Shown: one piece after another, positions 53,219-61,814 of the stretch
Layout: every line of letters begins with the position of its first letter
Position numbering within the stretch: position 1 is the first letter of the stretch
Assembly: GCF_014269225.2 (NCBI RefSeq)
Contig: NZ_CP077097.1
Span: 2,119,001-2,183,000 of the forward strand
Length of the DNA: 64,000 bases
Direction of reading: 5' to 3'
Source of the DNA: Pseudomonas anuradhapurensis
GTDB taxonomy: Bacteria; Pseudomonadota; Gammaproteobacteria; Pseudomonadales; Pseudomonadaceae
The notes under the pieces: generated by a model
Told to the model about the DNA's origin: nothing
Database searches by the model: none
The model's input: only the letters and a program-made list of their open reading frames with translations
Position numbers and translations under genes: made by a program

Positions 53219-54559
53219 TCAGAGCGCACCCGACAACGGCCATTCCACGGCCAAGCGGATCTGGTCCCCGTCCAGTTCCGCCTGGGCGGTATTGCCTCGA
53301 TGCAGGTTGTGCCTTAGCGAAAACGCGGTGCCTTTGGCCTTGCCACTCTGCACCACATAACGCGCTTCCAGGTCGCGCTCCCAATGCTTGCCACCCTTGC
53401 CATAGCCCAGGTAGGCATAACCGCCCGCCGGGTCGACATGCGTGCCATCGATATCGAAACCGCGCACATACAACGCCGTCAGGTTCAGACCCGGCACGCC
53501 ATAGGCGCCCATGTTCAGGTCATAACGTGCCTGCCACGACTTCTCGTTGGGCGCGTTGAAGTCCGACATCTGCACCGCGTTGGCCAGGTAGATCGCCCCG
53601 CGCGTCACGTAATCGAATGGCGTGTCGCCATGCACCTGCTGCCAGCCCAGGCTGAAACCGTGCGGCCCCTGGTCGTAGCGCGAGACCAGGCTCCAGGTGG
53701 TGTTGTCGATGCGCCCGGACAGCGCCTTGCCGGTGTCGGTGGTGCGGTACAGGTTGAGATCCAGGCTGAGGCTGCGGCGTTCATCCAGGGCGTGGCTGAA
53801 GGTGCTGCCCAGGTAATGCTGGTTCCAGCTGTCCTCGTAGCGTGAGCTGTACAGGCTGCCGCGGAAAGCGGCACCCGGGTCCCACACCACGCCAGCCAGG
53901 TCGAAGCTGTTGCCCTGGCGGCCGTTGGAGTAGTTCACCACGAAGCCCTGGTCGTGGCTGGAGGCATTGCGGTCGGTGTCCTCGGTGAAGTGCCCGGCCA
54001 CCAGCTTGAGGCTGTCGAGTTCACTACTGGTGAGCAACAGGCCGCTGACGGTCTCGGGTAGCAGGCGGCTGTCGGAGGCGCTGAACACCGGGGTCTTGAC
54101 CCTTTGCTCGCCGTAGGACAGCACGGTATCGGACATTCTCAGTTTCAGTGCTGCGCCGGCACGGCTGTAATCGCTCTTGGGGTGCCCGGCGTTATCGACC
54201 GCGAGCAGGCGCGCCTTGCCCGCGCGCCCACCACCACTGTCGAGCTGCACGCCCAGGTAGGCGTGGGCGTCGACCCCGACGCCGATCAGCCCCTGGGTGA
54301 AACCGGACTGCAAGGTCGCCATCAGGCCATAGGCCCACTCCTCAGCCTTGCCGTTACGTTCATTGCGCGGCTTGTAGGCATTGCGCGCTGCGCTGTTGCG
54401 CCCACCGTGCTTGTAGTCGCGCTGGTCGAATACGCTGCGGTTGAGCAGGCTCCAGCTGCCATCCTCAACCCAGCCGTTGCTCTGCGATTGCGCGGATTCG
54501 GCCAGCGCGGTCGGGGCTAGCAGGGCGCTGGCGAGCAGCAGGGCAAGAGGGCGCGACAT
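53219..54559 (-). CDS. OprD-family outer-membrane porin in a B12-riboswitch operon
   Basis: A 446-residue porin. The signal is MSRPLALLLASALLAPTALA. The mature part has the OprD family's opening (WVEDGSWSLLNRSVFDQRDY) and repeated barrel strands (FTQGLIGVGVDAHAYLGVQLD; KSWQARYDLNMGAYGVPGLN), ending in an amphipathic strand. OprD proteins let small acids, amino acids or peptides through. It starts 16 bases after the ATPase gene of the riboswitch-controlled ABC operon, so it is very likely the last gene of that operon and under cobalamin control. Confidence 0.9.
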   Translation of the reverse strand: MSRPLALLLASALLAPTALAESAQSQSNGWVEDGSWSLLNRSVFDQRDYKHGGRNSAARNAYKPRNERNGKAEEWAYGLMATLQSGFTQGLIGVGVDAHAYLGVQLDSGGGRAGKARLLAVDNAGHPKSDYSRAGAALKLRMSDTVLSYGEQRVKTPVFSASDSRLLPETVSGLLLTSSELDSLKLVAGHFTEDTDRNASSHDQGFVVNYSNGRQGNSFDLAGVVWDPGAAFRGSLYSSRYEDSWNQHYLGSTFSHALDERRSLSLDLNLYRTTDTGKALSGRIDNTTWSLVSRYDQGPHGFSLGWQQVHGDTPFDYVTRGAIYLANAVQMSDFNAPNEKSWQARYDLNMGAYGVPGLNLTALYVRGFDIDGTHVDPAGGYAYLGYGKGGKHWERDLEARYVVQSGKAKGTAFSLRHNLHRGNTAQAELDGDQIRLAVEWPLSGAL

Positions 54560-54575
54560 GGGTGGAACTTCCTGT

Positions 54576-55364
54576 TCAGGGGGTGCGAAAACGCAGGATG
54601 CGTGCACCGTCGAAGGGGTCGATGAGGTAATGGGCGTGCACGCCGAAGGTGCTCAGCAGGCGTTCCGGGGTCAGCACCTCGGCTGGCTTGCCGAGGGCAA
54701 CCAGGCGGCCCTTGTCGAGCACTGCCAGGCGGTCGCAGGTGAGCGCCTGGTTGAGGTCATGCAGCGCCACCAGAGTGGTCACCGGCAAGGCTTGCACCTG
54801 TTGCAGCAGGCTCAGCTGGTGCTGGATATCCAGGTGGTTGGTCGGCTCGTCCAGCAGCAATACCTGTGGCCGCTGTGCCAGGGCACGGGCGATATGCACG
54901 CGCTGGCGCTCGCCACCGGACAGCGAACCCCACAGGCGCGTACGCAGGTGCAGCGCATCGAGGTCAGCCAGGGCCTGCTCGACGATCGCGTGGTCTTCCG
55001 GCGAGAACGGCGCCAGTGCCGACAGCCAGGGGGTGCGGCCCAGGGCAACGGCGTCGAACACGCTGATCGCATCGAGGGTGTCGGCCTGCTGTTCGACCAG
55101 CGCCAGGGCCTGGGCGACACGCCGACGGGGCAACCGCGCCAGCGCTTCGCCGAGCAACTGCACGCTGCCGCTGGCTGGCTTGCGCAGCCCGGCCAGCACT
55201 TTCAGCAATGAGGACTTGCCGGAGCCGTTGGGGCCGACGATGCCCAGCGTCTCGCCGGCGATGAGGTGCAGGTCTATCTCGTGCAACACGGCATTGCCAG
55301 CCAACTGCAGGCCCAGCCCCTGGCAACTCAGCGGCGAGAGGTTCACCGCGGTCATGGCGGTCAT
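54576..55364 (-). CDS. ABC ATPase, BtuD/FecE-like
   Basis: A 262-residue ATPase of the metal-chelate/cobalamin importer group. Walker A is GPNGSGKSS, the signature is LSGGERQRVHIARAL and Walker B is VLLLDEPTNHLD, with the switch His in VALHDLNQAL. ATG 55364 overlaps the permease stop (ATGA). It powers the BtuC-like permease. By operon and riboswitch it most likely serves cobalamin, a corrinoid or cobalt uptake. Confidence 0.92.
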   Translation of the reverse strand: MTAMTAVNLSPLSCQGLGLQLAGNAVLHEIDLHLIAGETLGIVGPNGSGKSSLLKVLAGLRKPASGSVQLLGEALARLPRRRVAQALALVEQQADTLDAISVFDAVALGRTPWLSALAPFSPEDHAIVEQALADLDALHLRTRLWGSLSGGERQRVHIARALAQRPQVLLLDEPTNHLDIQHQLSLLQQVQALPVTTLVALHDLNQALTCDRLAVLDKGRLVALGKPAEVLTPERLLSTFGVHAHYLIDPFDGARILRFRTP

Positions 55365-56374
55365 GGGCGCCCCCGACGGCTGACCAGGATCAACGCGAAC
55401 ACCGGTGCGCCGATCAGTGCGGTGACCACCCCCACGGGGATGACCTGGCCAGGGATCAGGGTGCGCGACAGGATGTCCGCGGCAATCAGGAACAATGCGC
55501 CACCCAGCGCGCTGGCGGGCAGCAGGCGGCTGTGCCCCGGGCCGAGCAGCAGGCGCAGCGCATGGGGGATCACCAGCCCGACGAAGCCGATGGCGCCGAC
55601 GATCGACACCATGACCGCGGTGACCAGCGCTGCGCAGCTGATCAGCAGCAACTGGGTACGCCGCACCGGTATGCCCAGCGATGCCGCCGAGTCGGCACCG
55701 AAGGTGAACGCATCCAGCGTGCGCCGGTGCCACAGGCACACCAGCAAGCCGAATACCGCCACGGGCACGGCCAGCCACACCGAAGGCCAGCGTACGCCAC
55801 TGAGGTTGCCCAGCAGCCAGAACAGGATGCCGCGCGCCTGCTCGGCAGTGGCCGACATGGTAATGAGCAAGGCGGTGAGGGCGTTGAACAGTTGCGAACC
55901 GGCGATGCCAGCGAGGATCACCTGGGCGTTGTTGGCGCCGCTGCCGGCCGCGCGAGCCAGGACCAGCACCAGGGCGAACGCCGCCAGGGCACCGATGAAA
56001 GCACCGCCGGACATGCTCAACGCCAGGCTGCCGAAGCCCAGCAGGCCGACCAGTACTGCCCCGGTCGAGGCGCCAGCAGACAACCCCAGCAGGTACGGTT
56101 CGGCCAATGGGTTGCGCAACAGCGCCTGGAGGATCACGCCGCAGGTGGCCAGGCCGGCGCCGCAGGCTGCGGCAACCAGGGTGCGGGTGAGGCGATAGTT
56201 CCAGACGATCCCGGCGTCGATCGGGTCGACCGGGTAACCGGCCTGCCACAGCTGGTTGGCCAGAACCTGGGCGACCACAGCAGGTGCCAGGTTGCTCTCG
56301 CCAATGGCGGTACCGGCCAGCACGGCTGCCAGCAGTGCCGCCAGGGCCACCGTGATGGACAATGACAAGCGCAT
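55361..56374 (-). CDS. ABC permease, BtuC/FecCD family
   Basis: A 337-residue inner-membrane permease with about ten spans. The FecCD/BtuC hallmarks are visible: VWNYRLTRTLVAAACGAGLATCGVILQALLRNPLAEP, GLSAGASTGAV, and IGFVGLVIPHALRLLLGPGH, the last being the coupling region. It starts 2 bases after the binding-protein stop. The family carries cobalamin, heme and ferric siderophores; the riboswitch favours cobalamin. Confidence 0.93.
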   Translation of the reverse strand: MRLSLSITVALAALLAAVLAGTAIGESNLAPAVVAQVLANQLWQAGYPVDPIDAGIVWNYRLTRTLVAAACGAGLATCGVILQALLRNPLAEPYLLGLSAGASTGAVLVGLLGFGSLALSMSGGAFIGALAAFALVLVLARAAGSGANNAQVILAGIAGSQLFNALTALLITMSATAEQARGILFWLLGNLSGVRWPSVWLAVPVAVFGLLVCLWHRRTLDAFTFGADSAASLGIPVRRTQLLLISCAALVTAVMVSIVGAIGFVGLVIPHALRLLLGPGHSRLLPASALGGALFLIAADILSRTLIPGQVIPVGVVTALIGAPVFALILVSRRGRP

Positions 56375-56376
56375 GA

Positions 56377-57387
56377 TCACTGGCCTGGGTTGCCGCTGGC
56401 GAAGGCGGCCGCCAAGGTCTGCAGGCCGCTGAACAGGCGGATGCCGGCCTGCATGGCCTCGGCATCGAGGACGATGATGCGGTTGTGCTTCACCGCTTCC
56501 ATGTTGCGGGTTACCGGGTCGCTGCGCAGAAACGCCAGCTTCTTCTGGTAGTCGTCGGCAGGGTAGCGGCGGCGGTCCATGCGGGCAATGATCAGCCAGG
56601 TGGGGTTGGCCTTGGCCAGGGTTTCCCAGCCGACGGTGGGCCATTCTTCGGTGGACGTGACGACGTTGCGCACGCCGAGGGTGCGCAGCATGAAATCGGC
56701 AACGCCCTGGCGGCCCGCTACATAGGGCGCGATGCCCAGGTCGGCGCTGGAAAACCAGAACAGCGCCGAGGTGCTGGCCAAGTCCTTGCCGGCCAGCTGT
56801 GCCTTGGCGCTGTCCAGGCGGCCCTTGAGCTCGGCGTTGAGGGCGCTGCCGCGCGCCTGCACGTCGAAGATCTCGGCCAGCTGGCTGATGCTTTTGTAGA
56901 TACTGTCGACCTGGAACGCCTGCAGGCGGGTACCGTCGGCGCCGACCAGGTTGTCCTTGCCTTCGCAGTCCGATGGCAGCAGGTAGGTGGGGATCTGCAG
57001 CTCGTCGAACTGTTCGCGGGTGGCCACCGCGCCCTGGGCACCGACCATCCATTCGAACTGCACCGCAACCAGTTGCGGGCGCTTGCCAACCACTGCCTCG
57101 AAGCTGGGCTCGTTGTTGGCCAGGCGCGGTACCTTGGCGTCCTGTGCCTGGTACTCGGGCAGCACGTTGTTGAACCACAGCGAAGTGCCTGCCAGCCTGT
57201 CGCCCAGCCCCAGTGCGTAGAGCATCTCGGTACTGGCCTGGCCAATGGTGACGGCGCGTTCCGGTGCCTGGGCGAAGGTCTGCGGCTTGCCGCAGTTGTC
57301 AATCGTCAGCGGGTAATGGGTAGCTGCGGCCTGCGCCAGGCCGGTGAGGCCGAGGCCGGCGAGCAGGGTGGCAAAACGGGGCAGCAT
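56377..57387 (-). CDS. ABC periplasmic binding protein, BtuF-like
   Basis: A 336-residue secreted binding protein. ATG 57387 gives a signal peptide (MLPRFATLLAGLGLTGLAQAA); AGGAG lies about 10 bases upstream. Two cysteines (IDNCGKPQTF, LLPSDCEGKDN) may form a disulfide. The family's cluster-A fold is shown by PERAVTIGQASTEMLYALGLGDRLAGTS and KRPQLVAVQFEWM. It is the first gene after the cobalamin riboswitch and feeds the BtuC/BtuD-like genes downstream. Confidence 0.9.
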   Translation of the reverse strand: MLPRFATLLAGLGLTGLAQAAATHYPLTIDNCGKPQTFAQAPERAVTIGQASTEMLYALGLGDRLAGTSLWFNNVLPEYQAQDAKVPRLANNEPSFEAVVGKRPQLVAVQFEWMVGAQGAVATREQFDELQIPTYLLPSDCEGKDNLVGADGTRLQAFQVDSIYKSISQLAEIFDVQARGSALNAELKGRLDSAKAQLAGKDLASTSALFWFSSADLGIAPYVAGRQGVADFMLRTLGVRNVVTSTEEWPTVGWETLAKANPTWLIIARMDRRRYPADDYQKKLAFLRSDPVTRNMEAVKHNRIIVLDAEAMQAGIRLFSGLQTLAAAFASGNPGQ

Positions 57388-57504
57388 GCTGGGCGATCTC
57401 CTATCGGACAGTTCTGGTGAGGAACACACGGACAGGCATCGCCGAGCCCTGCGGCAGCAGGGCAACACTGATGGCCAATCCCGGACACCCCGCCGGTTGG
57501 TGAA

Positions 57505-57680
57505 TGTAGGCCGGCAGGTCTCCTGACTGGTGCGTCATGGCCTGGCTCCGGCCTTCCCGGGGTAGACCCAGTGGCATCGTTGGAGCAGGCTCGGCACCTA
57601 CAGTTGCGGGGGCAGTTCCGTTTGGCCCGTTTACTTGGGCCTGGGATTCCCTATTGATTCCGTGATGGAAACCGGCGGCC
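57505..57680 (-). promoter_or_regulatory. Cobalamin riboswitch
   Basis: Read on the minus strand, the leader contains the conserved CTGCCCCCGCAACTGTAGGT segment, then GCCACTGGGTCTACCCCGGG with GAAGG, and finally CAGTCAGGAGACCTGCC, the signature of the adenosylcobalamin aptamer. It lies about 120 bases upstream of the BtuF-like gene. A 7-bp hairpin (GCCCTGC/GCAGGGC at 57446-57463) in between may be the expression platform. This explains the 332-base gap 57388-57719; I see no gene in it. Confidence 0.95.
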
Positions 57681-57719
57681 GGCATGGTAGACCATCGCGC
57701 CGCCGGCTGAAAACGCTTT

Positions 57720-58886
57720 TCACAAGTACTTCAGCCAGGCCAGGTCGCGCCGCCGCGCCTTCAGCCGGGCGAACCAGCGCACTGGCAGGTACAGCGAAAA
57801 CGCCAACAGCAGTGCCCCCAGCCACACGGCGGTGATGCTGTCGAAACCGAAGTAGTCACCTTGGTTGCGGCCATACAGCGCCACGCTGGCCAGGTACAGC
57901 AGCTTCAGCACATACAGGTGCAACAAGTAGAAGAACATCGGTGCCGCGCCGAACACCGCCAGGCCATTGATCCAGCGCGCCTGCCCGGCGCGTTCGAAGG
58001 CGCGCAGCAACAGCAGGCCACAGCCCAGGGTCAGTGCCAGGAACAGCAGCGACGGTGGGTACTTGGTGATGTTGAAAAAGCTCATCAGGGTTTGCGTAAG
58101 GGCGGGGTAGACGCTCCACGGCCCATCGCCGTAGCCGTTGAACAGGCGCAGCGCGACAAAGCCCAGCAAGGCGGCCAGGCCGGCCAGCAGCAAGCGTTGC
58201 TGGCGCCGAGTGTCATCACTGTGGCGGGCGAACCACGGGCCCAGGCCATAGCCCAGGGCGATCACGCCGAGCCACGGCAGAACCGGGTAGGAGGTGCGCA
58301 GGCGCAGGTTGTCGGAGAGCTCCAGCCAGCCGCGATCATGCAGGATCGCCCAAGGCACATGCAGCGCCGATCCGACTTCGAAGTGCACAGTGTCGAGCAG
58401 GTTATGGCCGGCGATGAGGGTTGCACCCAGGGCGATCAGTGCGCCACGTGGCAGCCAGACCAGCAGCGACAAGACCATCATGCTGATACCAATGGCCCAG
58501 ATTACCTGTAGGTAGATGACGCTGGGCGGCAGCTGGAAGGTCCAGGCGAAGTTGACCAGGGTGAACTCCAGCACCACCAGGAACAGCCCGCGTTTGAACA
58601 GGAATGCCGAGACGTCGCCGCGGCCCTGATGTTTTTCGCCGTACAGCCAGGCCGACAGGCCGGTCAGCAGGACGAACACCGGGGCGCACAGGTGGGCCAG
58701 GGTGCGGCTGAAGAACAGCGCGGGCTCGGTGGCGTCGATGGCCATCGGGTCGCTGACCTGGCGATGCAGGAAAAAGGTTTCGCGTACGTGGTCAAGGAGC
58801 ATGAACAGGATCACCAGGCCGCGCAGGGCATCGATGCTCTGCAGGCGCTGGGTGAGCAGGGTGGGGGTGGCACTGGCGCTTGTCAT
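57720..58886 (-). CDS. DUF1624 family membrane protein (HGSNAT-like)
   Basis: A 388-residue inner-membrane protein with about ten spans. The N-terminus SIDALRGLVILFMLLDHVRETFFLH carries the acyltransferase-type Arg and His of the DUF1624/heparan-glucosaminide acetyltransferase-like group, and SVIYLQVIWAIGISMMVLSLL follows. Members move acetyl groups across the membrane to sugars in some cases; no substrate is evident here. It lies upstream of the riboswitch on the same strand but outside its control. Confidence 0.85.
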   Translation of the reverse strand: MTSASATPTLLTQRLQSIDALRGLVILFMLLDHVRETFFLHRQVSDPMAIDATEPALFFSRTLAHLCAPVFVLLTGLSAWLYGEKHQGRGDVSAFLFKRGLFLVVLEFTLVNFAWTFQLPPSVIYLQVIWAIGISMMVLSLLVWLPRGALIALGATLIAGHNLLDTVHFEVGSALHVPWAILHDRGWLELSDNLRLRTSYPVLPWLGVIALGYGLGPWFARHSDDTRRQQRLLLAGLAALLGFVALRLFNGYGDGPWSVYPALTQTLMSFFNITKYPPSLLFLALTLGCGLLLLRAFERAGQARWINGLAVFGAAPMFFYLLHLYVLKLLYLASVALYGRNQGDYFGFDSITAVWLGALLLAFSLYLPVRWFARLKARRRDLAWLKYL

Positions 58887-58964
58887 GGCGGGTCGCTGCT
58901 AGGAATGAATGTCAAATGAAACGTTATCTTATAACTAAAAATTCCCGGTTGGTAGCGCTTTTTG

Positions 58965-59068
58965 CCTGTGCCGGCCTCTTCGCGGGCACGCCCGCTCCCA
59001 CAGCTACAGCGCCGGCCTGGCGAGCCGCGCGACAGTTGCGGGAGCGGGCGTGCCCGCGAAAAGCCCAG
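58965..59068. repeat. Paired 35-bp-type REP element
   Basis: CCTGTGCCGGCCTCTTCGCG with GGCACGCCCGCTCCCACAG (58965-59003) is mirrored by GGGAGCGGGCGTGCCCGCGA (59040-59059). Same family as 34213-34285. It fills the gap between the DUF1624 gene start and the GNAT gene end. Confidence 0.8.
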
Positions 59069-59083
59069 TTCTGGAAGGCGCGC

Positions 59084-59653
59084 CTAGCGCCCGCGCCGCC
59101 GTGAAACCCGAGCCTCGATATTCTTGCGCCCGATCAGCAACGGCGGTTTCTCCAGCACCGGTTCATCCGCCAGCCACTTGTACATCACCAGGCAGTCCAC
59201 CAGCCCCAGGCTGGCATGGCGATAGGCCTTGGGTAGACGCCCGACGGTTTCGAAGCCGAGCTTGTGCCACAACGCCACGGCCACCTCGTTGGTGGCGACC
59301 ACCGAGTTGAACTGCAGGGCCAGAAAGCCCTCCTGGCGCGCCAGTTTCTGCGAGTGTTCACACATCAACCGCGCCACACCCCGGCCACGGGCGCGTTCGC
59401 AGACCATGTAGCCGCAATTGCCCACATGCGCCCCAGGCCCGGCGGCGTTGGGCTTGAGGTAGTACGAACCGAGCAATTCGCCGTCGTCCTCGGCGACCAG
59501 CGTACGCAACGGCATTTCCAGCCACAGCTGGCGCGCCTGTTCAAAACTCAGCGCCGGGTCGAATGCGTAGGTTTCGCGGGCCTGGACGACAGCCTGGAAG
59601 GTAGGCCAGAAACGTTCGAAGTCGTCGGCCATCATGGGGCGGATATGGATCAT
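59084..59653 (-). CDS. GNAT family N-acetyltransferase
   Basis: A 189-residue soluble acetyltransferase starting at ATG 59653 (MIHIRPMMADDFERFW). The acetyl-CoA loop is CERARGRGVARLMCEHSQKLA, and the LQFNSVVATNEVAVALWHKLGFETVG segment is typical of the fold. The acceptor is unknown. It has a long basic C-terminal tail (RKNIEARVSRRRGR). It lies 79 bases downstream of the AhpD-like gene. Confidence 0.9.
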   Translation of the reverse strand: MIHIRPMMADDFERFWPTFQAVVQARETYAFDPALSFEQARQLWLEMPLRTLVAEDDGELLGSYYLKPNAAGPGAHVGNCGYMVCERARGRGVARLMCEHSQKLARQEGFLALQFNSVVATNEVAVALWHKLGFETVGRLPKAYRHASLGLVDCLVMYKWLADEPVLEKPPLLIGRKNIEARVSRRRGR

Positions 59654-59731
59654 GCGGGTTCCTGCAAGGGCTGGGCCGCCCAGTCTGGTGGGCGCGGCGC
59701 CGTCGCGCAAGGGCGGCGACGCCGATTGCGC

Positions 59732-60076
59732 TCAGTCGGTCGCCTTGCCCACCGCATCCATGGCCCGTGCCGAGTAGACCAGTGCAGCACCGGCATTCAT
59801 CGCCACGGCCACGCCGAGGGCCTCGGCGATTTCCTCGCGGCTGGCACCGTGCTTGACGGCTTGCTGCGAGTGCACGGCAATGCAGCCGTCGCAGCGGGTG
59901 GTCACGGCCACGGCGAGGGAAATCAGCTCGCGGGTCTTGGCATCCAGGTGGTTGGTCTTGGCGCCGGCGCCGCTGGCGGTCATGTAGCCGGCAACGGTGT
60001 CGGGGGAGAGTTGCTTGAGATCGCCGATGCCGGCCATCAACTGCTTACGGTAGGCGTCCCAGTCCATCATGCTCAT
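59732..60076 (-). CDS. Carboxymuconolactone decarboxylase/AhpD-like protein
   Basis: A 114-residue protein of the AhpD-like CMD group. The redox motif Cys62-x-x-Cys65 with His69 (TRCDGCIAVHSQQAVKHG) is intact, which marks peroxidase-type members rather than true decarboxylases. I chose ATG 60076 because AAGGTG lies 7 bases upstream; GTG 60085 and ATG 60070 are alternatives. It probably reduces organic hydroperoxides with an unknown partner. Confidence 0.9.
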   Translation of the reverse strand: MSMMDWDAYRKQLMAGIGDLKQLSPDTVAGYMTASGAGAKTNHLDAKTRELISLAVAVTTRCDGCIAVHSQQAVKHGASREEIAEALGVAVAMNAGAALVYSARAMDAVGKATD

Positions 60077-60166
60077 TGTCTTCACCTTGGTAAGGTTGCG
60101 AGTGGAGCTTTCAGGCTAGTCGAAGCGCGGCAAGTGGGACTTGTACTTTGGTGCTGGCCAGCGTTG

Positions 60167-60188
60167 AAGCGGCCAGACCCGGCCGCTT
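60167..60188 (-). terminator. Hairpin after lpxO
   Basis: AAGCGGCC (60167-60174) pairs with GGCCGCTT (60181-60188) around AGACCC. It is 22 bases beyond the lpxO stop. There is no T-run on the minus side. Confidence 0.45.
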
Positions 60189-60209
60189 ATGCACTTGCCA
60201 GCGGGCCGC

Positions 60210-61109
60210 TCAGATGTAGATGAACACCAGCACCAGTGCTGCGACGAACGCCCACTTTTCCAGGTAGTAGCGGGTGCGGTTGCGCTTTTTCAGCGCCTTG
60301 CCCCGTTCGCGGATCTTGTAGATACGGGTGAACAGCCGGTTGATGCCCCCGGTCTTGTCGCCTGCATCATTGGGCGCGGCGGCCGCGGCCATGACGTTGC
60401 GGCTGAACCAGCGGTTGAACGCAGTTGCCCAGCGGTACTTGAGCGGGCGTTCGATGTCGCAGAACAGGATGATGCGGTTGTGCTCGGTAGTGTTGGCCGC
60501 GTAGTGGATGTAGGTCTCGTCGAACACCACACCTTCACCATCGCGCCACGAGTACTTTTCGCCGTCCACGTCGATGTAGCAACCGTCATCGTTGGGCGTG
60601 TCGAGGCCCAGGTGGTAGCGGTACGAGCCGGCATACGGGTCACGATGACGTACCAGCTTGGCGCCCGGTGGCAGGGTGGCGAACATCGCGGCCTTGACCG
60701 TGCCGATGCCCTTGAGCAGCTCGGTGGTGCGCGGGCACAGGGTCATCGCCGACGGGTGGCTTTCGCCGTACCACTTCAGGTAGAAGCGCTTCCAGCCGGT
60801 CTTGAAGAAGGAATTGAAACCGACGTCATCGTAATTGTCGGACTTCTTGATCTCGCCCACATGCAGCAGCTGGCGCGCCTCTTCGCGGATCTCCTGCCAG
60901 TGGTCCTGCAGCGTTTGCAGTTCCGGGAAGGCTTCCACCGGCAGGTAAGGCTTGGCCGGGTGCCTGGAAAACAGATACAGGAAGCTGTTGACCGGGGCCA
61001 GGAAGCTGGAGTGATCACCCAGCTGGCGGGTCAGCTTGTGGCGAACCCGACCGCGCAGGTGAACATAGGCGATCGAGAGGGCGAAGAGGAGTACGAGTGC
61101 AATTTTCAT
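60210..61109 (-). CDS. lpxO: Lipid A 2-hydroxylase LpxO
   Basis: A 299-residue Fe(II)/2-oxoglutarate-type hydroxylase of the aspartyl/asparaginyl beta-hydroxylase family, membrane-anchored at both ends (residues 1-18 and the last 20). Candidate iron ligands are His155 and Asp157 (VRHRDPY) and His202 or His210 (DETYIHYAANTTEHNR), with Arg212 for 2-oxoglutarate. LpxO adds a 2-OH to a secondary acyl chain of lipid A, tightening the outer membrane. A perfect palindrome lies in the divergent gap with thpR. Confidence 0.92.
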   Translation of the reverse strand: MKIALVLLFALSIAYVHLRGRVRHKLTRQLGDHSSFLAPVNSFLYLFSRHPAKPYLPVEAFPELQTLQDHWQEIREEARQLLHVGEIKKSDNYDDVGFNSFFKTGWKRFYLKWYGESHPSAMTLCPRTTELLKGIGTVKAAMFATLPPGAKLVRHRDPYAGSYRYHLGLDTPNDDGCYIDVDGEKYSWRDGEGVVFDETYIHYAANTTEHNRIILFCDIERPLKYRWATAFNRWFSRNVMAAAAAPNDAGDKTGGINRLFTRIYKIRERGKALKKRNRTRYYLEKWAFVAALVLVFIYI

Positions 61110-61176
61110 GGACGTTTACTTGTCGAAAAATGGCCATGCGCCATGGCATTAGCCCGCCAGCATAAACAATCATGGG

Positions 61177-61198
61177 AATAGTTTGTAACTATTGTTAC
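61177..61198. promoter_or_regulatory. Nested palindrome in the lpxO/thpR gap
   Basis: AATAGTTTGTAACTATT (61177-61193) has perfect 7-base arms around TGT. It overlaps a second inverted repeat, GTAAC-TATT-GTTAC (61185-61198). It is operator-like and lies 68-89 bases upstream of lpxO. Confidence 0.45.
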
Positions 61199-61267
61199 GA
61201 AACACCGGGGCGACTTAGGTGTAATACCCTACAGTCTTGCGCAAACGTTTCATGCTAGGGAGTTCCC

Positions 61268-61813
61268 ATGATTCAGGATGTACGAAGCACTGGTACCCCC
61301 TTCAAGCGGTTGTTCTTCGCCTTGCCGGTAAGTGATACCCAGCGCCGGGCGCTGGCCCAGTGGCGAAGCAGTCTGAACCTGCGCAGCGGCAAGCCGGTGC
61401 CAGCCGCCAACTTCCATGTGACGCTGCTGTTTCTCGGCGACGTGGACACCGCCCAGGTGCCGGCAATCTGCGCAGCGGCCGATCAGCTGGCACTACCGGC
61501 CACGCCACCTCGCCTGCGACTCGATCGCTTGCAGGTGTGGCCGCGGGCCGGCGCGCTGGTACTGGAGGCGCAGCAGAGCCCCGCGACGCTGTTGCAACTG
61601 GTGTATGGCCTGCAGCAAGCGCTGCTGCCGCTCGGGGTGGAAGCGGCCAGCCGCGACTATCGCCCGCACCTGACACTGGCCAGGGATTTTCGTGGCCAGC
61701 CGCCAGAGGCCAGCAGCGCGCCGGATTTTTACCTCGCTGCCCGCCATTTCACCCTTTACGAGTCACGCAAGGGGGCCTACTGGCCATTGGCGCAGTGGCC
61801 GCTGTCGAACTGA
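61268..61813 (+). CDS. thpR: RNA 2',3'-cyclic phosphodiesterase (2H family)
   Basis: A 181-residue enzyme of the two-histidine phosphoesterase family (LigT/ThpR). Both catalytic motifs are present: His50-V-T-L (NFHVTLLFLGDV) and His134-L-T-L (YRPHLTLARDF). It opens RNA 2',3'-cyclic phosphate ends. AGGGAG lies 8 bases before ATG 61268. It is convergent with the quinone oxidoreductase gene with 1 base between. Confidence 0.93.
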   Translation: MIQDVRSTGTPFKRLFFALPVSDTQRRALAQWRSSLNLRSGKPVPAANFHVTLLFLGDVDTAQVPAICAAADQLALPATPPRLRLDRLQVWPRAGALVLEAQQSPATLLQLVYGLQQALLPLGVEAASRDYRPHLTLARDFRGQPPEASSAPDFYLAARHFTLYESRKGAYWPLAQWPLSN

Positions 61814-61814
61814 T

